64,000 bases of DNA from Aureimonas psammosilenae (lineage in GTDB: Bacteria; Pseudomonadota; Alphaproteobacteria; Rhizobiales; Rhizobiaceae). Location: NCBI RefSeq assembly GCF_009176975.1, contig NZ_WEZG01000009.1, forward strand, positions 124,001 through 188,000. Direction: 5' to 3'. Shown here piece by piece: positions 27,684 to 37,384 of this stretch; within the stretch, counting starts at the first letter, position 1; each line of letters begins with the position of its first letter. The position numbers and the translations under genes are program-made. The notes below the pieces were generated by a model. The model did no database searches and was not told where the DNA came from. It saw only the letters and a list, made by a program, of their open reading frames with translations.

Positions 27684-28724
27684 ATGTCCCGCCCTTTGCG
27701 CAGCCTCGACGCCCTCCGCTCCGCCGGCCTTGTCGGCGAGGAAGACGTGGCCGCCCTGGCCGAGGTCGCCGCGCGCTACGCCGTATCCGTGACGAAGGAC
27801 ATGGCCGATCTCATCGAAGAGCCGCAGGACGGCATCGGCCGCCAGTTCATCCCCAGCGCCGAGGAATTGCGGAACGCCCCCGAAGAGCGCGCCGACCCGA
27901 TCGGTGACGCGGCCCATTCACCGGTGGCGGGGATCGTCCACCGCTACCCGGACCGCGTCCTTCTGAAACCGCTCCATGTCTGCCCGGTTTATTGCCGCTT
28001 CTGCTTCCGGCGAGAGATGGTCGGGCCGGAAGGCATGGGCAGCCTGACGGAATCCGAACTCGACGCCGCCATCGCCTATATCGCCGCGCACGAGGACATC
28101 TGGGAGGTCGTGATCACCGGCGGCGATCCGCTTCTCCTGTCCGAGCGCCGCTTGTCGCGCATCGCCGCACTGCTGCGCGAAATCCCCCATGTGAAGGTCC
28201 TGCGCCTCCATACCCGCGTTCCGGTGGTGGAGCCGGGCCGTGTCGGCGAGGCGATGGTCGCGGCGTTGAAGAGCTTCCGCGGGGCGGTCTTCGTGGCGCT
28301 TCACGCCAACCATCCGCAGGAGTTCTCGGACAACGCCAAGGCGGCGATTGCGCGGCTGGTGGATGCCGGCATCCCGATGGTCAGCCAGTCGGTTCTCCTC
28401 AAGGGCGTCAACGACGATCCCGAGACGTTGGGCAAGCTGATGCGGTGCTTCGTGGAGAACCGCATCAAGCCCTATTACCTGCATCACGGGGATCTTGCCC
28501 CCGGCACGGCGCATTTCCGCACGACGCTTGCCGAGGGAAGGGCGCTGATGCGCGGCCTTCGCGGCCGCTTGTCCGGGCTTTGCCAGCCGGCCTACATCCT
28601 CGACATCCCCGGCGGGCACGGCAAGGTGCCGGTCGGGCCGAACTATCTGGAGGAGGCGGGGGAGGACGGCTGGCGGGTCGAGGACCCGAACGGCGGGTGC
28701 CACGCCTATCCCCCGAAGGAATAG
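27684..28724 (+). CDS. KamA/EpmB-type lysine 2,3-aminomutase-like radical SAM protein
   Basis: A 346-residue radical SAM enzyme. Cys100, Cys104 and Cys107 in HVCPVYCRFCFRREMVG bind the [4Fe-4S] cluster and SAM. VVITGGDPLLLSERRL and RLHTRVPVV are the barrel motifs, and Lys314 in IPGGHGKVPVGP is the PLP lysine. The size and lack of a C-terminal extension match EpmB, which converts (S)-lysine to (R)-beta-lysine for elongation factor P. The usual partners epmA and efp are not in the window, so a free lysine aminomutase is also possible. The ATG follows an aggaaa site. Confidence 0.85.
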   Translation: MSRPLRSLDALRSAGLVGEEDVAALAEVAARYAVSVTKDMADLIEEPQDGIGRQFIPSAEELRNAPEERADPIGDAAHSPVAGIVHRYPDRVLLKPLHVCPVYCRFCFRREMVGPEGMGSLTESELDAAIAYIAAHEDIWEVVITGGDPLLLSERRLSRIAALLREIPHVKVLRLHTRVPVVEPGRVGEAMVAALKSFRGAVFVALHANHPQEFSDNAKAAIARLVDAGIPMVSQSVLLKGVNDDPETLGKLMRCFVENRIKPYYLHHGDLAPGTAHFRTTLAEGRALMRGLRGRLSGLCQPAYILDIPGGHGKVPVGPNYLEEAGEDGWRVEDPNGGCHAYPPKE

Positions 28725-28739
28725 GCGTGGGCTTGGAGG

Positions 28740-29804
28740 TTAGGCCGCCTGTTTGGCGTCCTTCAGCGTCGCCATGTCGATGACGAAGCGGTACTTCACA
28801 TCGCTCTTCAGCATCCGCTCATAGGCCTTCTCGATATCCTCCATGCGGATCATCTCGATATCGGAGGTGATGCCGTGCTCGGCGCAGAAGTCGAGCATCT
28901 CCTGCGTTTCCGCGATGCCGCCGATCAGCGAGCCGGCAAAGGAGCGGCGACGCCAGATCACCGAGAAGGCGGCGACGGACAGCGGCTTTTCGGGCGCGCC
29001 GACTTGGCAGAGCGTCCCGTCGAGCTTCAGAAGGTCGAGATAGGCGTTGATGTCGTGATCGGCAGCCACGCAATCGAGGATGAAGTCGAACGAGGTGCTG
29101 TGCGCCTTCATCTGGGACGGATCGGTGGAGACGATCACCTCGTCCGCCCCGAGGCGCTTGGCATCGTCGGCTTTCTTCGGCGAGGTGGTGAAGAGCACCA
29201 CATGCGCGCCCATCGCGTGGGCGAGCTTCACGCCCATATGGCCGAGGCCGCCGAGGCCCACCACGCCCACCTTGCTTCCGGGGCCGACATTCCAGCGGCG
29301 AAGCGGCGAGTAGGTGGTGATGCCGGCGCAAAGCAGCGGGGCCACGGCGGCGAGTTCCAGGTTCTCCGGAATGCGCAGCGTGAAGCCCTCGTCCACCACG
29401 ATCGCCTGCGAATAACCGCCGAAGGTCACGGAGCCGGTCTGCGGCTCGATGCCGTTATAGGTGCCGACGAAGCCGTTCTCGCAATATTGCTCGAGACCCT
29501 TGGCGCAGGTGTCGCAATGCTGGCACGAGCCGACCATGCAGCCGACGCCGGCGAGATCGCCGACCTTGAACTTCGAAACGCCCGCGCCGACGGCCGACAC
29601 GCGGCCGACGATCTCGTGGCCGGGCAGGCAGGGATAGGTGGTGTTGTGCCATTCGTTCCGCGCCTGATGCAGGTCGGAATGGCAGACGCCGCAATAAAGG
29701 ATGTCGATCTTCACGTCCTTCTCGCCCACATCGCGGCGCTCGAAGGAAAAGGGGGAAAGCGGCTTGTCGGGCGCCGTCGTGGCGAAACCTTCGCAAGCGA
29801 ACAT
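28740..29804 (-). CDS. Zinc-dependent alcohol dehydrogenase (YahK/CAD type)
   Basis: A 354-residue medium-chain dehydrogenase. Catalytic zinc ligands are in YCGVCHSDLH, PGHEIVG and the later region, and the structural zinc cysteines are in SCQHCDTCAKGLEQYC. GVVGLGGLGHMGVKLAHAMGAHV is the nucleotide-binding fold, and SPKKADDAKRLGAD suggests NADP preference, as in YahK and cinnamyl alcohol dehydrogenases. These reduce a broad set of aldehydes. The ATG follows aggag at a good distance; the longer frame is not needed. It converges with the aminomutase-like gene. Confidence 0.9.
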   Translation of the reverse strand: MFACEGFATTAPDKPLSPFSFERRDVGEKDVKIDILYCGVCHSDLHQARNEWHNTTYPCLPGHEIVGRVSAVGAGVSKFKVGDLAGVGCMVGSCQHCDTCAKGLEQYCENGFVGTYNGIEPQTGSVTFGGYSQAIVVDEGFTLRIPENLELAAVAPLLCAGITTYSPLRRWNVGPGSKVGVVGLGGLGHMGVKLAHAMGAHVVLFTTSPKKADDAKRLGADEVIVSTDPSQMKAHSTSFDFILDCVAADHDINAYLDLLKLDGTLCQVGAPEKPLSVAAFSVIWRRRSFAGSLIGGIAETQEMLDFCAEHGITSDIEMIRMEDIEKAYERMLKSDVKYRFVIDMATLKDAKQAA

Positions 29805-29885
29805 GCGGGAAACTCCTGGGGAATGCACCGCCGGAAAGGCGGGGCGGGCGGACATGCGACTTCGCAAGTCGCTCGGTCAAGAGAA

Positions 29886-29919
29886 AACGGGCCGCAGGCG
29901 ATTTCTCCTGCGGCCCGTT
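29886..29919 (-). terminator. Intrinsic terminator of the catalase gene
   Basis: Perfect 13-bp arms (29886-29898 and 29907-29919) surround an eight-base loop. Read on the minus strand the stem is followed by ttttctctt, so it ends transcription from the catalase-like gene before the dehydrogenase gene. Confidence 0.75.
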
Positions 29920-30017
29920 CGGCGAACTAGATTCCGTTGCCGTTCCGGCCATGCCGAAACGGCTATTTTCGCTTAGGCGTGCGACGATCCGTCCATGCCG
30001 GGAGAAGCGACCGTCCG

Positions 30018-31100
30018 TCAGGCGCCGGGGCCGGTCGGCTCATGGTAGGGGCAGCCATTGAACTTCGCCCGGAAGTCGGCCGAATGGCGATAGGGCTCGC
30101 GCCGCGCGCGGTTGATGTTGCCGAGCGGGCGATGGGCGTCGATGCCCGTCCAGATGCTGAAGCGCATCTCCTCGTTCACCTTCTCGACCCTTGCCGCGTC
30201 CCAACTGTCCTGCGGGCGCACACGGATGGTGGCGACCTTCTGGAACGGGGCTTCCTCCTCGTCCCATTCGACGGTCGGGTCCTCCACCGGCTGCTTTTCG
30301 AGATCGCGGCAAAGCTGGACGCGGAACTCCCATTCGCCCTCGATGCCCATCATTTCGCTGCGCACTTCCTCGCGGATCGCGTCGGGCCGGCCGGAGGCGT
30401 CTATCTCGCGGCCCGTCAGGACGGTGAGACCCGGGGCGACGGGCTTGACGCTGAACTTCGCGATATGATCGCCGTAGCGGAAGGGCGTCGTGGAATAATA
30501 GGTCTCGCCGAGCGGATCGACATTGGGCGCGCCGCCGAGCGACTGGATCTTCGTGCTTTCGATGCCGACCGCTTCCAGCGCCGTGTTGACGCCGCGAAGC
30601 ACGCTGGACATCACCTTCTTCGTGCCTTCCAGCCGATCGGTGGTGGAAGCCAGCATCTTCAGGTTGCCGAGAAACTTGTCGGCGGTCGGAGCCTGGAAGA
30701 CCTTGCCGTTGACCATGACGAAGTCCTGCGCGGTGCCTTCCGCGCCGGGAAGCCGCTCGCCTTCGACATCGAGCACCTTCATGGCGAGGCCGCGCGGCAG
30801 GCTGACGGCGTCGGGCAGGATATCGCCGGCATTGGTCGACATGCGCAGGTAGATCTTGTGTGATCCGGGCTTGGCGAAGAGGCCTTGCGCGAGCTCGGGC
30901 GGCAGGTTCTCCTCCACCGTCAGCTCACCCTCCAGAATGCCATGGGCCTTGGCATGGACCGAGCGCACGGCATGGCCGTAGTCATTGGCGGTGCGCTCCA
31001 GGATGGTGTCGAAGGCGTCGTTCAGACCCTGGATGGTCTCCTTTTCGTCCGGCTTGATGTCTTCGACGCCGGGCTCGTAACGCAGGGGCTCGCGGAGCAT
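30018..31100 (-). CDS. Catalase-family heme protein (y4iL type)
   Basis: A 360-residue protein of the short catalase-related y4iL group. The distal His lies in VRSVHAKAHGILEGELTV, the distal Asn region in FVMVNGKVFQ, and the probable proximal Tyr in EPYRHSADFRAKFNG instead of the classical RxFxYxD motif. There is no signal peptide. Such proteins have the heme-binding beta-barrel but shorter termini, and may act on peroxides other than H2O2. The start ATG lies behind cggaggaag; the upstream in-frame extension runs into the divergent TctC gene and is not coding. Its activity is uncertain. Confidence 0.8.
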   Translation of the reverse strand: MLREPLRYEPGVEDIKPDEKETIQGLNDAFDTILERTANDYGHAVRSVHAKAHGILEGELTVEENLPPELAQGLFAKPGSHKIYLRMSTNAGDILPDAVSLPRGLAMKVLDVEGERLPGAEGTAQDFVMVNGKVFQAPTADKFLGNLKMLASTTDRLEGTKKVMSSVLRGVNTALEAVGIESTKIQSLGGAPNVDPLGETYYSTTPFRYGDHIAKFSVKPVAPGLTVLTGREIDASGRPDAIREEVRSEMMGIEGEWEFRVQLCRDLEKQPVEDPTVEWDEEEAPFQKVATIRVRPQDSWDAARVEKVNEEMRFSIWTGIDAHRPLGNINRARREPYRHSADFRAKFNGCPYHEPTGPGA

Positions 31101-31224
31101 CGCTTCCTCCGAATGATTCACTTGGTGGGCAACAGTTTCGAGACTGGAAGGTTTCCAAACAACCGGTCTAGCTTTTCCCATGCGCGTCCCGGAGGAGGGC
31201 GCCTGGCTTTCAGGGAGATGAGCG

Positions 31225-32202
31225 ATGCCGATGACGAGGCGCGGGTTTTCCGCGATGATGACTCTTCTGGCGGGAAGTGCCGCGGGATTGACGCGGCTGT
31301 CGCCGGCCGAGGCGGCCAGCGTGGAGAACCTGACGATCATCGCGGCGGCTTCCACGGGCGGGGGCTACGATACGCTCGCGCGCACGGCGCAGACGCTCCT
31401 TCAGAACCAGAGCCTCGTCGGCAATGTCGAGGTCCTGAACGTTCCGGGCGCCGGCGGCACCGTGGGGCTGGCCCAGTTCGTGGGCGCCGCGCGCAAAGAC
31501 CAGCTCCTGACCGCGGGCCTTGGCATGGTGGGCGCGATCACCATCAACAAAAGCCCGGTGACGCTCGATCAGGTGGTGCCCGTCGCTCGCCTTCAGGGCG
31601 AGTACCAGCCGCTCGTCGTGGCTGCCGCCTCGCCGTTGAAGACGGTGAAGGACCTCTTGGACATGTATGGCAAGGACCCCGGCTCGGTGTCCTGGGGCGG
31701 CTTCGGGCTCGGAAGCCCCGACCATCTCCTCAGCGCCCTCGTGGTGAAGGCGGGAGGCGGTGACGTTTCCAAGCTGAACTACATCGTGGCGGGCGCGGGC
31801 TCCGAGATGCTGCCGCTGGTGTTGTCCAATCAAGTGACGGTCGCGACCGGAGGCTATGGTGAGTTCGCCGACCTCATCGCGTCCGGCCAGCTTCGCGCGC
31901 TGGGCATCTCCTCGCCGCAGCGTCTGGCCGGCGTCGACATCCCGACCTTCCGCGAACAAGGGCTCGATACCGAACTCGTCAACTGGCGAGGCCTGATGGG
32001 CGCGCCGGGGCTGGCGGGCGAGGATCTCGCCAATCTCGACGCCGCCCTCGGCGCGATGGCGAAAAGCGCCGAATGGGCGGAGATCTGCAAGACGAGGGGC
32101 TGGGAGAATCTCTACATGAACGCCGCCGACTTCTCCGCTTTCCTTCAAACGGAGAAGACGCGGATCGGCGCGCTTCTGAAGGAACTCGGTCTCGACGCCT
32201 GA
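31225..32202 (+). CDS. Tripartite tricarboxylate transporter substrate-binding protein (TctC/Bug)
   Basis: A 325-residue exported solute-binding protein. The N-terminus TRRGFSAMMTLLAGSAAGL has a twin-arginine-like signal. IIAAASTGGGYDTLARTAQ and NVPGAGGTVGLAQFV form the ligand-cradling loops of the Bug fold, and ALGISSPQRLAGVDIPTFREQG is a family block. Usual ligands are citrate, other dicarboxylates or aromatic acids. The TctA and TctB membrane genes are absent, so it is an orphan binding protein serving a distant transporter or a sensor. A clear agggaga ribosome site precedes the ATG. Confidence 0.87.
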   Translation: MPMTRRGFSAMMTLLAGSAAGLTRLSPAEAASVENLTIIAAASTGGGYDTLARTAQTLLQNQSLVGNVEVLNVPGAGGTVGLAQFVGAARKDQLLTAGLGMVGAITINKSPVTLDQVVPVARLQGEYQPLVVAAASPLKTVKDLLDMYGKDPGSVSWGGFGLGSPDHLLSALVVKAGGGDVSKLNYIVAGAGSEMLPLVLSNQVTVATGGYGEFADLIASGQLRALGISSPQRLAGVDIPTFREQGLDTELVNWRGLMGAPGLAGEDLANLDAALGAMAKSAEWAEICKTRGWENLYMNAADFSAFLQTEKTRIGALLKELGLDA

Positions 32203-32272
32203 CACCGCCTTACCGCTTCGCTTTGCCGGATGCTTGCCGTTATAAGCGGCCCGTCGGAATAGGACGGTTGCG

Positions 32273-33178
32273 ATGAGCGAAGCGAAGCGGATCGACGGCA
32301 AGGCGGCGGCGGCGGCGATCATCGCAAGGATGAAAGATGCGGCGCGGCGGCTGGCCGACGACGCCGGGGTGAAGCCGGGGCTGGCCGTCGTGATCGTCGG
32401 TGAAGACCCCGCGAGCCAGGTCTACGTTTCCTCCAAGGCGAGGATGGCGGAGGAATGCGGCTTCCACTCGGCCAAGCACGTTCTCTCCGCAGACACGAGC
32501 GAAAGCGACCTTCTCGCCCTTGTCGCGCGCTTGAACGACGATCCCTCGATCCACGGCATCCTCGTCCAGCTTCCGCTGCCGCGCCAGATCGACGCGAACG
32601 CGGTGATCCGGGCGATCTCGCCGGAAAAGGACGTCGACGGCTTCCATCTCCTCAATGTCGGGCTGATCGGCACGGGCGATGCGGCATCGGCCTTCGTGCC
32701 CTGCACGCCGGCCGGCTCCATGATCCTGATCCGCGACGTGTTGGGTTCCGATCTTTCGGGCAAGCACGCCGTCGTGGTCGGGCGCTCCAACATCGTCGGC
32801 AAGCCGATGGCGCAGTTGCTTCTGGCCGCCAACGCGACGGTGACGATCGCCCATTCGCGCACCATGGATCTTCCCGCCATCTGCCGCATGGCGGACATTC
32901 TGGTGGCCGCCGTTGGGCGGCCCCAGATGATCCGAGGCGACTGGGTAAAGGAAGGGGCCGTCGTGGTCGACGTCGGCATCAACCGGATCGACGCGCCGGA
33001 GCGGGGCGAGGGCAAGACGCGGCTCGTCGGCGATGTCGCCTATGAGGAAGCGGCGAGCCGCGCTGCGGCGATCACGCCGGTGCCGGGCGGCGTCGGCCCG
33101 ATGACCATCGCCATGCTGATGGCGAACACCCTGGTTTCCGCTCATCGCGCGGCCGGCTGGGACGCGCCGAAGTTCTAG
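32273..33178 (+). CDS. folD: FolD, methylenetetrahydrofolate dehydrogenase/cyclohydrolase
   Basis: A 301-residue bifunctional enzyme interconverting 5,10-methylene-, methenyl- and 10-formyl-tetrahydrofolate in one-carbon metabolism. [14 protein letters not shown] contains the cyclohydrolase Lys, GILVQLPLP and [10 protein letters not shown] are folate-binding, [17 protein letters not shown] is the NADP site, and [19 protein letters not shown] the C-terminal signature. Length is normal. Its TAG stop codon is formed within the left arm of the inverted-repeat element that follows. Confidence 0.96.
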   Translation: MSEAKRIDGKAAAAAIIARMKDAARRLADDAGVKPGLAVVIVGEDPASQVYVSSKARMAEECGFHSAKHVLSADTSESDLLALVARLNDDPSIHGILVQLPLPRQIDANAVIRAISPEKDVDGFHLLNVGLIGTGDAASAFVPCTPAGSMILIRDVLGSDLSGKHAVVVGRSNIVGKPMAQLLLAANATVTIAHSRTMDLPAICRMADILVAAVGRPQMIRGDWVKEGAVVVDVGINRIDAPERGEGKTRLVGDVAYEEAASRAAAITPVPGGVGPMTIAMLMANTLVSAHRAAGWDAPKF

Positions 33179-33342
33179 AGCGTCGTCCGGGATATCGGAC
33201 GCGGGTATGCCGCCGGGCTTTTGGTTCAAGGTCGAGGGGGTCGACAAGGTCGTAGCGGGGCGACAGTCGCAGGCGAAACCCGATGGATTTGGACCGAAGG
33301 CACAAGGCAGACTTGCGTTCGATATCCCGGACGATGCTCTAG
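33175..33342. repeat. 168-bp element with 27-bp terminal inverted repeats
   Basis: Left arm 33175-33201 begins ctagagcgtcgtccgggata. Right arm 33316-33342 is its reverse complement with two mismatches (25 of 27 match). The interior has no gene. The outermost ctag bases provide the TAG stop codon of folD on one strand and of the vapC-like gene on the other. The layout is like the RIME/MITE-type palindromic repeats of Rhizobiales that start with tctagagc. It may also fold as a bidirectional terminator. Confidence 0.75.
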
Positions 33343-33728
33343 GCGAGGCGCAGTCCGAAGCGCTCGGCGATCGGCAGGAAGTCCCGATCGCTTTGCAGAA
33401 GCGCGTGGCCGTTGAGAATGCAGAAGCTCGCGATGGCGAGATCCACCGTCTTGCGGATGGTGATGCCTTCCGCGCGCAGTTCCCGGTAGATGCGCGCGCC
33501 CTCGACGGCGACTTCGGGGGACATTGTTTGTACGATCGGCAGGCGGCGAAGCTTGGCCTCCAGCTTCGCTGCGTGGTTGTGATCACGAGCACCACGAAGA
33601 ATTTCGAGAAGGACGAGATCGCCGACGATCAAGTCCATCTTATTGGAGTGCTCCATGAGAAGCCGCGTCGCTGGGGTGGAGTGAGCGCGAAAAAGATCGA
33701 TCCAGACGGAACTATCGACAAAGATCAT
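33339..33728 (-). CDS. vapC: VapC-like PIN-domain toxin
   Basis: A 129-residue PIN-domain ribonuclease, the toxin of a type II toxin-antitoxin pair. The metal-binding acidic residues are Asp5 (FVDSSVWID), Glu42 (LLEILRG), Asp96 (TVDLAIASFC) and Asp114/116 (SDRDF). VapC enzymes cleave tRNA or rRNA to slow growth. The start overlaps the antitoxin stop (ATGA). The last codons and TAG stop lie at the edge of an inverted-repeat element, so the element inserted without damaging the frame or recreated the stop. Confidence 0.88.
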   Translation of the reverse strand: MIFVDSSVWIDLFRAHSTPATRLLMEHSNKMDLIVGDLVLLEILRGARDHNHAAKLEAKLRRLPIVQTMSPEVAVEGARIYRELRAEGITIRKTVDLAIASFCILNGHALLQSDRDFLPIAERFGLRLA

Positions 33729-33937
33729 CGAATGTCAGAATCGTCTATGTCCGTTCGCATGGCATCGAGATCGCCTTCCCATCCGATACCCCAAAGCTCT
33801 TTCAAAGCCTGCCGTCGGCTATTGTTCTCGATCAGGAGGCGAAGGCCTTCCTCGACGGTCGCGCTGTCGGAGCCGAGGCCTGTCGTGTCCATCGCCTGCG
33901 CAAGCAGACTCTCATCGATAATGACGTTCACGCCCAT
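33725..33937 (-). CDS. vapB: VapB-like antitoxin
   Basis: A 70-residue protein beginning VNVIIDESLLAQAMDTTG, a ribbon-helix-helix-like DNA-binding start of VapB antitoxins, followed by TVEEGLRLLIENNSRRQALKELWG. The C-terminal acidic tail WEGDLDAMRTDIDDSDIR is the part that would wrap the toxin. It would neutralise the downstream PIN protein and repress the promoter in front of itself. The position before the toxin and the four-base overlap are typical. Confidence 0.82.
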   Translation of the reverse strand: MGVNVIIDESLLAQAMDTTGLGSDSATVEEGLRLLIENNSRRQALKELWGIGWEGDLDAMRTDIDDSDIR

Positions 33938-34011
33938 CTTTGGCCTCCACCTGAAATAACCGGCGCCGCGCTCGTTCTAACCTATCCCTTTAACGAGCGC
34001 GATGTCAGCGG

Positions 34012-34689
34012 TTACCCCGCCGAGCCGGGCTCGCTCGTCTGGCCGGCGCGCGTACCGCCTTCTCCTTCCGAACCGGCCGGCGCCTGCTTCGGACCGCCTT
34101 TGGCGACGCCCACCATGGCGGGGCGCAGAACGCGCTCACCGATGGAATAACCGTCCTGCACGACCTGGACGACCGTGTTGTTCGGCACGTCGGGGTTGGG
34201 CACCTCGAACATCGCCTGATGGAAGTTCGGGTCGAAGCGCTGGCCGGCGGGCTCCAGCTTCTTCACGCCGAAGCGCTCCAGCGCCGACAGAAGGCCGCGT
34301 TCGGTGATCTCGACGCCCTCGATCAGATGGCTGAGCCCGTTCGCCCCGGCGGCGCGTTCCTCCGCCGGCACGGCGGCGATGGCGCGGCCGAGATTGTCCA
34401 TGACGCTCAGCATCTCGCGCGCGAAATTCGCGACCGCGTAGGTCTTGGCGTCCTTGATCTCGCGCTCGGTGCGCCGGCGCAGGTTCTCCATCTCGGCGGC
34501 GACGCGAAGCGCCCGGTCCTTCTCGGCCGAGACTTCCGCTTCGAGTTCGGCGATGCGCGCTTCGGCCGCTTCCTTGATGAAGCTGGCGGCCTGATCGTCG
34601 GAAAAGCCGCTGCGGGCCGTTTCCGCAGCGTCGCCCACCGCCTCGTCCAGCATCTCGTTGTCGTTCCGCTGGCCGGTTTCGCTCGTCAT
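34012..34689 (-). CDS. grpE: GrpE, DnaK nucleotide exchange factor
   Basis: A 225-residue cochaperone that releases ADP from DnaK. An acidic N-terminus and a long coiled coil (about 35-95, [32 protein letters not shown] region) precede the compact beta domain with [42 protein letters not shown], the family signature. A Gly/Ser/Glu-rich C-terminal tail is extra. It follows hrcA by 84 bases on the same strand, the usual heat-shock pair in Rhizobiales. Confidence 0.96.
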   Translation of the reverse strand: MTSETGQRNDNEMLDEAVGDAAETARSGFSDDQAASFIKEAAEARIAELEAEVSAEKDRALRVAAEMENLRRRTEREIKDAKTYAVANFAREMLSVMDNLGRAIAAVPAEERAAGANGLSHLIEGVEITERGLLSALERFGVKKLEPAGQRFDPNFHQAMFEVPNPDVPNNTVVQVVQDGYSIGERVLRPAMVGVAKGGPKQAPAGSEGEGGTRAGQTSEPGSAG

Positions 34690-34773
34690 CTTCGCCCCTT
34701 GGTTTGCGATATGTCGGCCGTCTGGCCGATCAAGTTCCCGTTGCCGCCGATATCGATGGAGGCAGGCTCAAAA

Positions 34774-35874
34774 TCAAGGCCGCCGCGCACCGGGAGGGCG
34801 GCCGAGGATGCGGGACACGAGGCGCGCGGTGTAATCCACCATCGGCACGATCCGGCGATAGTTCAGCCGCGTCGGCCCGATCACGCCGACGGCGCCGATC
34901 ACCTTGCCGTCGGCATCGTTGTAGGGCGCGATCACCAGCGAGGAGCCCGAAAGCGAAAAGAGCTTGTTTTCGGAGCCGATGAAGATGCGAACGCCATTGC
35001 CCGTTTCGGCCAGATCCAGAAGCTCGATCAGCCCGCTTTTCGTTTCCAGATCGTCGAACAGGAGGCGCAGACGCTCCAGGTCGTCGGCCGCCGTCACGTT
35101 TTCCAACAAGTTCGCCCGGCCCCGCACGATGAGGCGCGAGGGCTGGCTGGCATCGGCCCCCGACCAAAGGGCGAGGCCCTGCTCCACGAGCTGATGCGAC
35201 AGGGCGTCGAGCGCCGCCGCGGTTTCCTGCTTCAGGGCCTCGACGCGCGCGCGCGCTTCGTTGAGGGTGCGCCCGACGATATGGGCGTTGAGGAAGTTGG
35301 AGGCTTCCACAAGCTGCGAGGCGGTGACGCCGGCCGGCAGGTCCACGATGCGGTTTTCGACGTCCCCTTGTTCGCCGACAAGAACGGCGAGCGCCTTGGT
35401 GGCCTCCAGGCGGATGAACTCGACATGCTTCAAGCGAAGATCGGTCTTGGCGGCCAGAACCAGCCCCGCCCCGCGCGACAGGCCGGACAGAAGCTGGCTG
35501 GCTTCGGTCAGAAGGGTCTGCACCGAGCGCTCGTCGCCGGTCTTTCGCACCCGGTCCTCGATCGCTGTGCGCTCGGTCTGCGGCAGGTCGCCGACTTCCA
35601 GAAAGGCATCCACGAAGAAGCGCAGGCCCAGTTCCGTCGGGAGCCGGCCGGAACTGACATGGGGGGCGTAGATGAGGCCGAGATGTTCCAGGTCGCTCAT
35701 CACGTTGCGGATGGAGGCCGGCGACAGGGCGGTGGTGAGAAGGCGCGACAGCGAGCGCGACCCCACCGGCTCCCCGATGTCGAGATAGGATTCCACGATC
35801 AGGCGGAAGATTTCGCGCGAGCGCTCGTCCAGCGAGCCGGCGAGCCTTTCGGGAGGCAGACGGAAGTCGTTCAT
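34774..35874 (-). CDS. hrcA: HrcA, heat-inducible transcription repressor
   Basis: A 366-residue repressor that binds CIRCE operators with help from GroEL. The N-terminal winged helix reads [25 protein letters not shown] and [39 protein letters not shown]. The C-terminal GAF-like domain ends [23 protein letters not shown]. No CIRCE inverted repeat is visible near hrcA or grpE, as expected where the target is groESL elsewhere. It diverges from rph. Confidence 0.95.
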   Translation of the reverse strand: MNDFRLPPERLAGSLDERSREIFRLIVESYLDIGEPVGSRSLSRLLTTALSPASIRNVMSDLEHLGLIYAPHVSSGRLPTELGLRFFVDAFLEVGDLPQTERTAIEDRVRKTGDERSVQTLLTEASQLLSGLSRGAGLVLAAKTDLRLKHVEFIRLEATKALAVLVGEQGDVENRIVDLPAGVTASQLVEASNFLNAHIVGRTLNEARARVEALKQETAAALDALSHQLVEQGLALWSGADASQPSRLIVRGRANLLENVTAADDLERLRLLFDDLETKSGLIELLDLAETGNGVRIFIGSENKLFSLSGSSLVIAPYNDADGKVIGAVGVIGPTRLNYRRIVPMVDYTARLVSRILGRPPGARRP

Positions 35875-35999
35875 CGGTTTCGCAGCAGTGACTTACACAT
35901 TCATATAGGACGAGCGGGCGAGCGGCGTCACCTTCGTTGCGCGGGGACCGCGCGGGGGATAGAAGCCCCTTTCGAGATCTGAAGAAATGGTAAATCATC

Positions 36000-36731
36000 A
36001 TGCGGCCTTCCAAACGAGCCTTCGACGCGCTTCGCAACGTCACGCTGGAGCGCGGCGTTTCGCGACACGCGGAAGGTTCCTGCCTCGTGAAGTTCGGCGA
36101 CACGCACGTGCTTTGCACCGCCAGCATCGAGGAGCGGGTGCCGCCCTTTCTGAAGAATTCCGGCAAGGGCTGGGTGACGGCGGAATACGGCATGCTGCCG
36201 CGCGCCACCGGCGAGCGCATGCGCCGCGAGGCGTCGAGCGGCAAGCAATCGGGCCGCACGCTTGAAATCCAGCGCCTTATCGGGCGTTCCTTGCGCGCCG
36301 TGGTCGATCTCGGCGCGCTCGGCGAGCGGCAGATCACCGTGGACTGCGACGTGATCCAGGCGGACGGCGGCACGCGCACGGCCTCCATCACCGGCGGCTT
36401 CGTCGCTCTCCACGACTGCCTCGCCTGGATGGAAGCGCGTGGCATGGTGAAACGCGAGAAGGTCATCCGCGACCATGTGGCCGCCATTTCCTGCGGCATC
36501 TACAAGGGCGAGCCGGTGATCGACCTCGATTACCTCGAGGACTCCTCGGCCGAAACCGACGCCAATTTCGTGATGACCGGCACGGGCGGCATCGTGGAGA
36601 TCCAGGGCACCGCCGAGGGCGCGCCCTTCTCGGAAGAGGAATTCGCCAAGCTGATGGCGCTCGCCAAGGCCGGCATCGCCGATCTCGTGACGATGCAGAA
36701 GGCGGCGATCGCGGGGGGCGCGGTGGCATGA
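36000..36731 (+). CDS. rph: RNase PH
   Basis: A 243-residue phosphorolytic 3'-5' exoribonuclease that trims tRNA 3' ends and forms a hexamer. [50 protein letters not shown] and [23 protein letters not shown] (the phosphate-binding Arg block) followed by [11 protein letters not shown] identify it. It opens a tightly packed run of plus-strand genes (rph, rdgB, hemW, rsmI, yraN) in which every junction overlaps by one to four bases. Confidence 0.96.
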   Translation: MRPSKRAFDALRNVTLERGVSRHAEGSCLVKFGDTHVLCTASIEERVPPFLKNSGKGWVTAEYGMLPRATGERMRREASSGKQSGRTLEIQRLIGRSLRAVVDLGALGERQITVDCDVIQADGGTRTASITGGFVALHDCLAWMEARGMVKREKVIRDHVAAISCGIYKGEPVIDLDYLEDSSAETDANFVMTGTGGIVEIQGTAEGAPFSEEEFAKLMALAKAGIADLVTMQKAAIAGGAVA

Positions 36732-37384
36732 GCCTTCTCGATCCGAGCCGCGACGGGCCTTTGCTCGTCGCCAGCCACAACGAGGGCAAGATCCGCGAAT
36801 TTCGCGAGCTTCTGGCGCCCTTCGGCTTCACGGTCACTTCGGCTGCGGAAAAGAACCTGCCCGAGCCCGAGGAGACCGGCACGACATTCGAGGAAAACGC
36901 GCAGTTGAAGGCGTTCGCCGGCGCGAAGGCGTCCGGCCTCCTGTCCTTGTCGGACGATTCCGGCCTTTGCGTCGAGGCACTCGGCGGCGATCCCGGCATC
37001 TATTCGGCGCGCTGGGCGGGCGCGTCCAAAGACTTCGCGCAGGCCATGCGCAACGTGGAAGAGAAGCTTCAGGCGGCGGGCGCGACGACGCCCGAGCAGC
37101 GCCGCGCGAGCTTCGTCTGCGTCCTGTCGCTCGCCCGGCCAGATGGCACGACGACGGAATTTCGGGGCGAGATCTTCGGCGAGATCGTCTGGCCGCCGCG
37201 CGGGAGCCTTGGCTTCGGCTACGACCCGTTCTTCCAGCCGGATGGTTTCACCAAGACCTTCGGCGAGCTTTCGTCGGAAGAAAAGCACGGCTGGAAGCCC
37301 GGCGACGCCACGGCCCTGTCGCATCGGGCGCGGGCCTTCAAGCTGTTCGCGGAAGAAGCGTTGGGAGTGCCGCGCGTCGAATGA
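36728..37384 (+). CDS. rdgB: RdgB, dITP/XTP pyrophosphatase
   Basis: A 218-residue house-cleaning NTPase that removes dITP, XTP and related non-canonical nucleotides. [18 protein letters not shown] is the phosphate-binding start, [13 protein letters not shown] and [24 protein letters not shown] the metal and base pocket, and GFGYDPFF with LSHRARAF the C-terminal motifs. Its start overlaps the rph stop as ATGA and its stop overlaps hemW the same way. Confidence 0.96.
   Translation: MSLLDPSRDGPLLVASHNEGKIREFRELLAPFGFTVTSAAEKNLPEPEETGTTFEENAQLKAFAGAKASGLLSLSDDSGLCVEALGGDPGIYSARWAGASKDFAQAMRNVEEKLQAAGATTPEQRRASFVCVLSLARPDGTTTEFRGEIFGEIVWPPRGSLGFGYDPFFQPDGFTKTFGELSSEEKHGWKPGDATALSHRARAFKLFAEEALGVPRVE

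Noticed and set aside
35875-35999. Possible CIRCE operator or sigma-32 promoter near hrcA
   Set aside because: No ttagcactc inverted repeat is present, and ctcgaaa on the minus strand lacks a matching second element at a proper distance.
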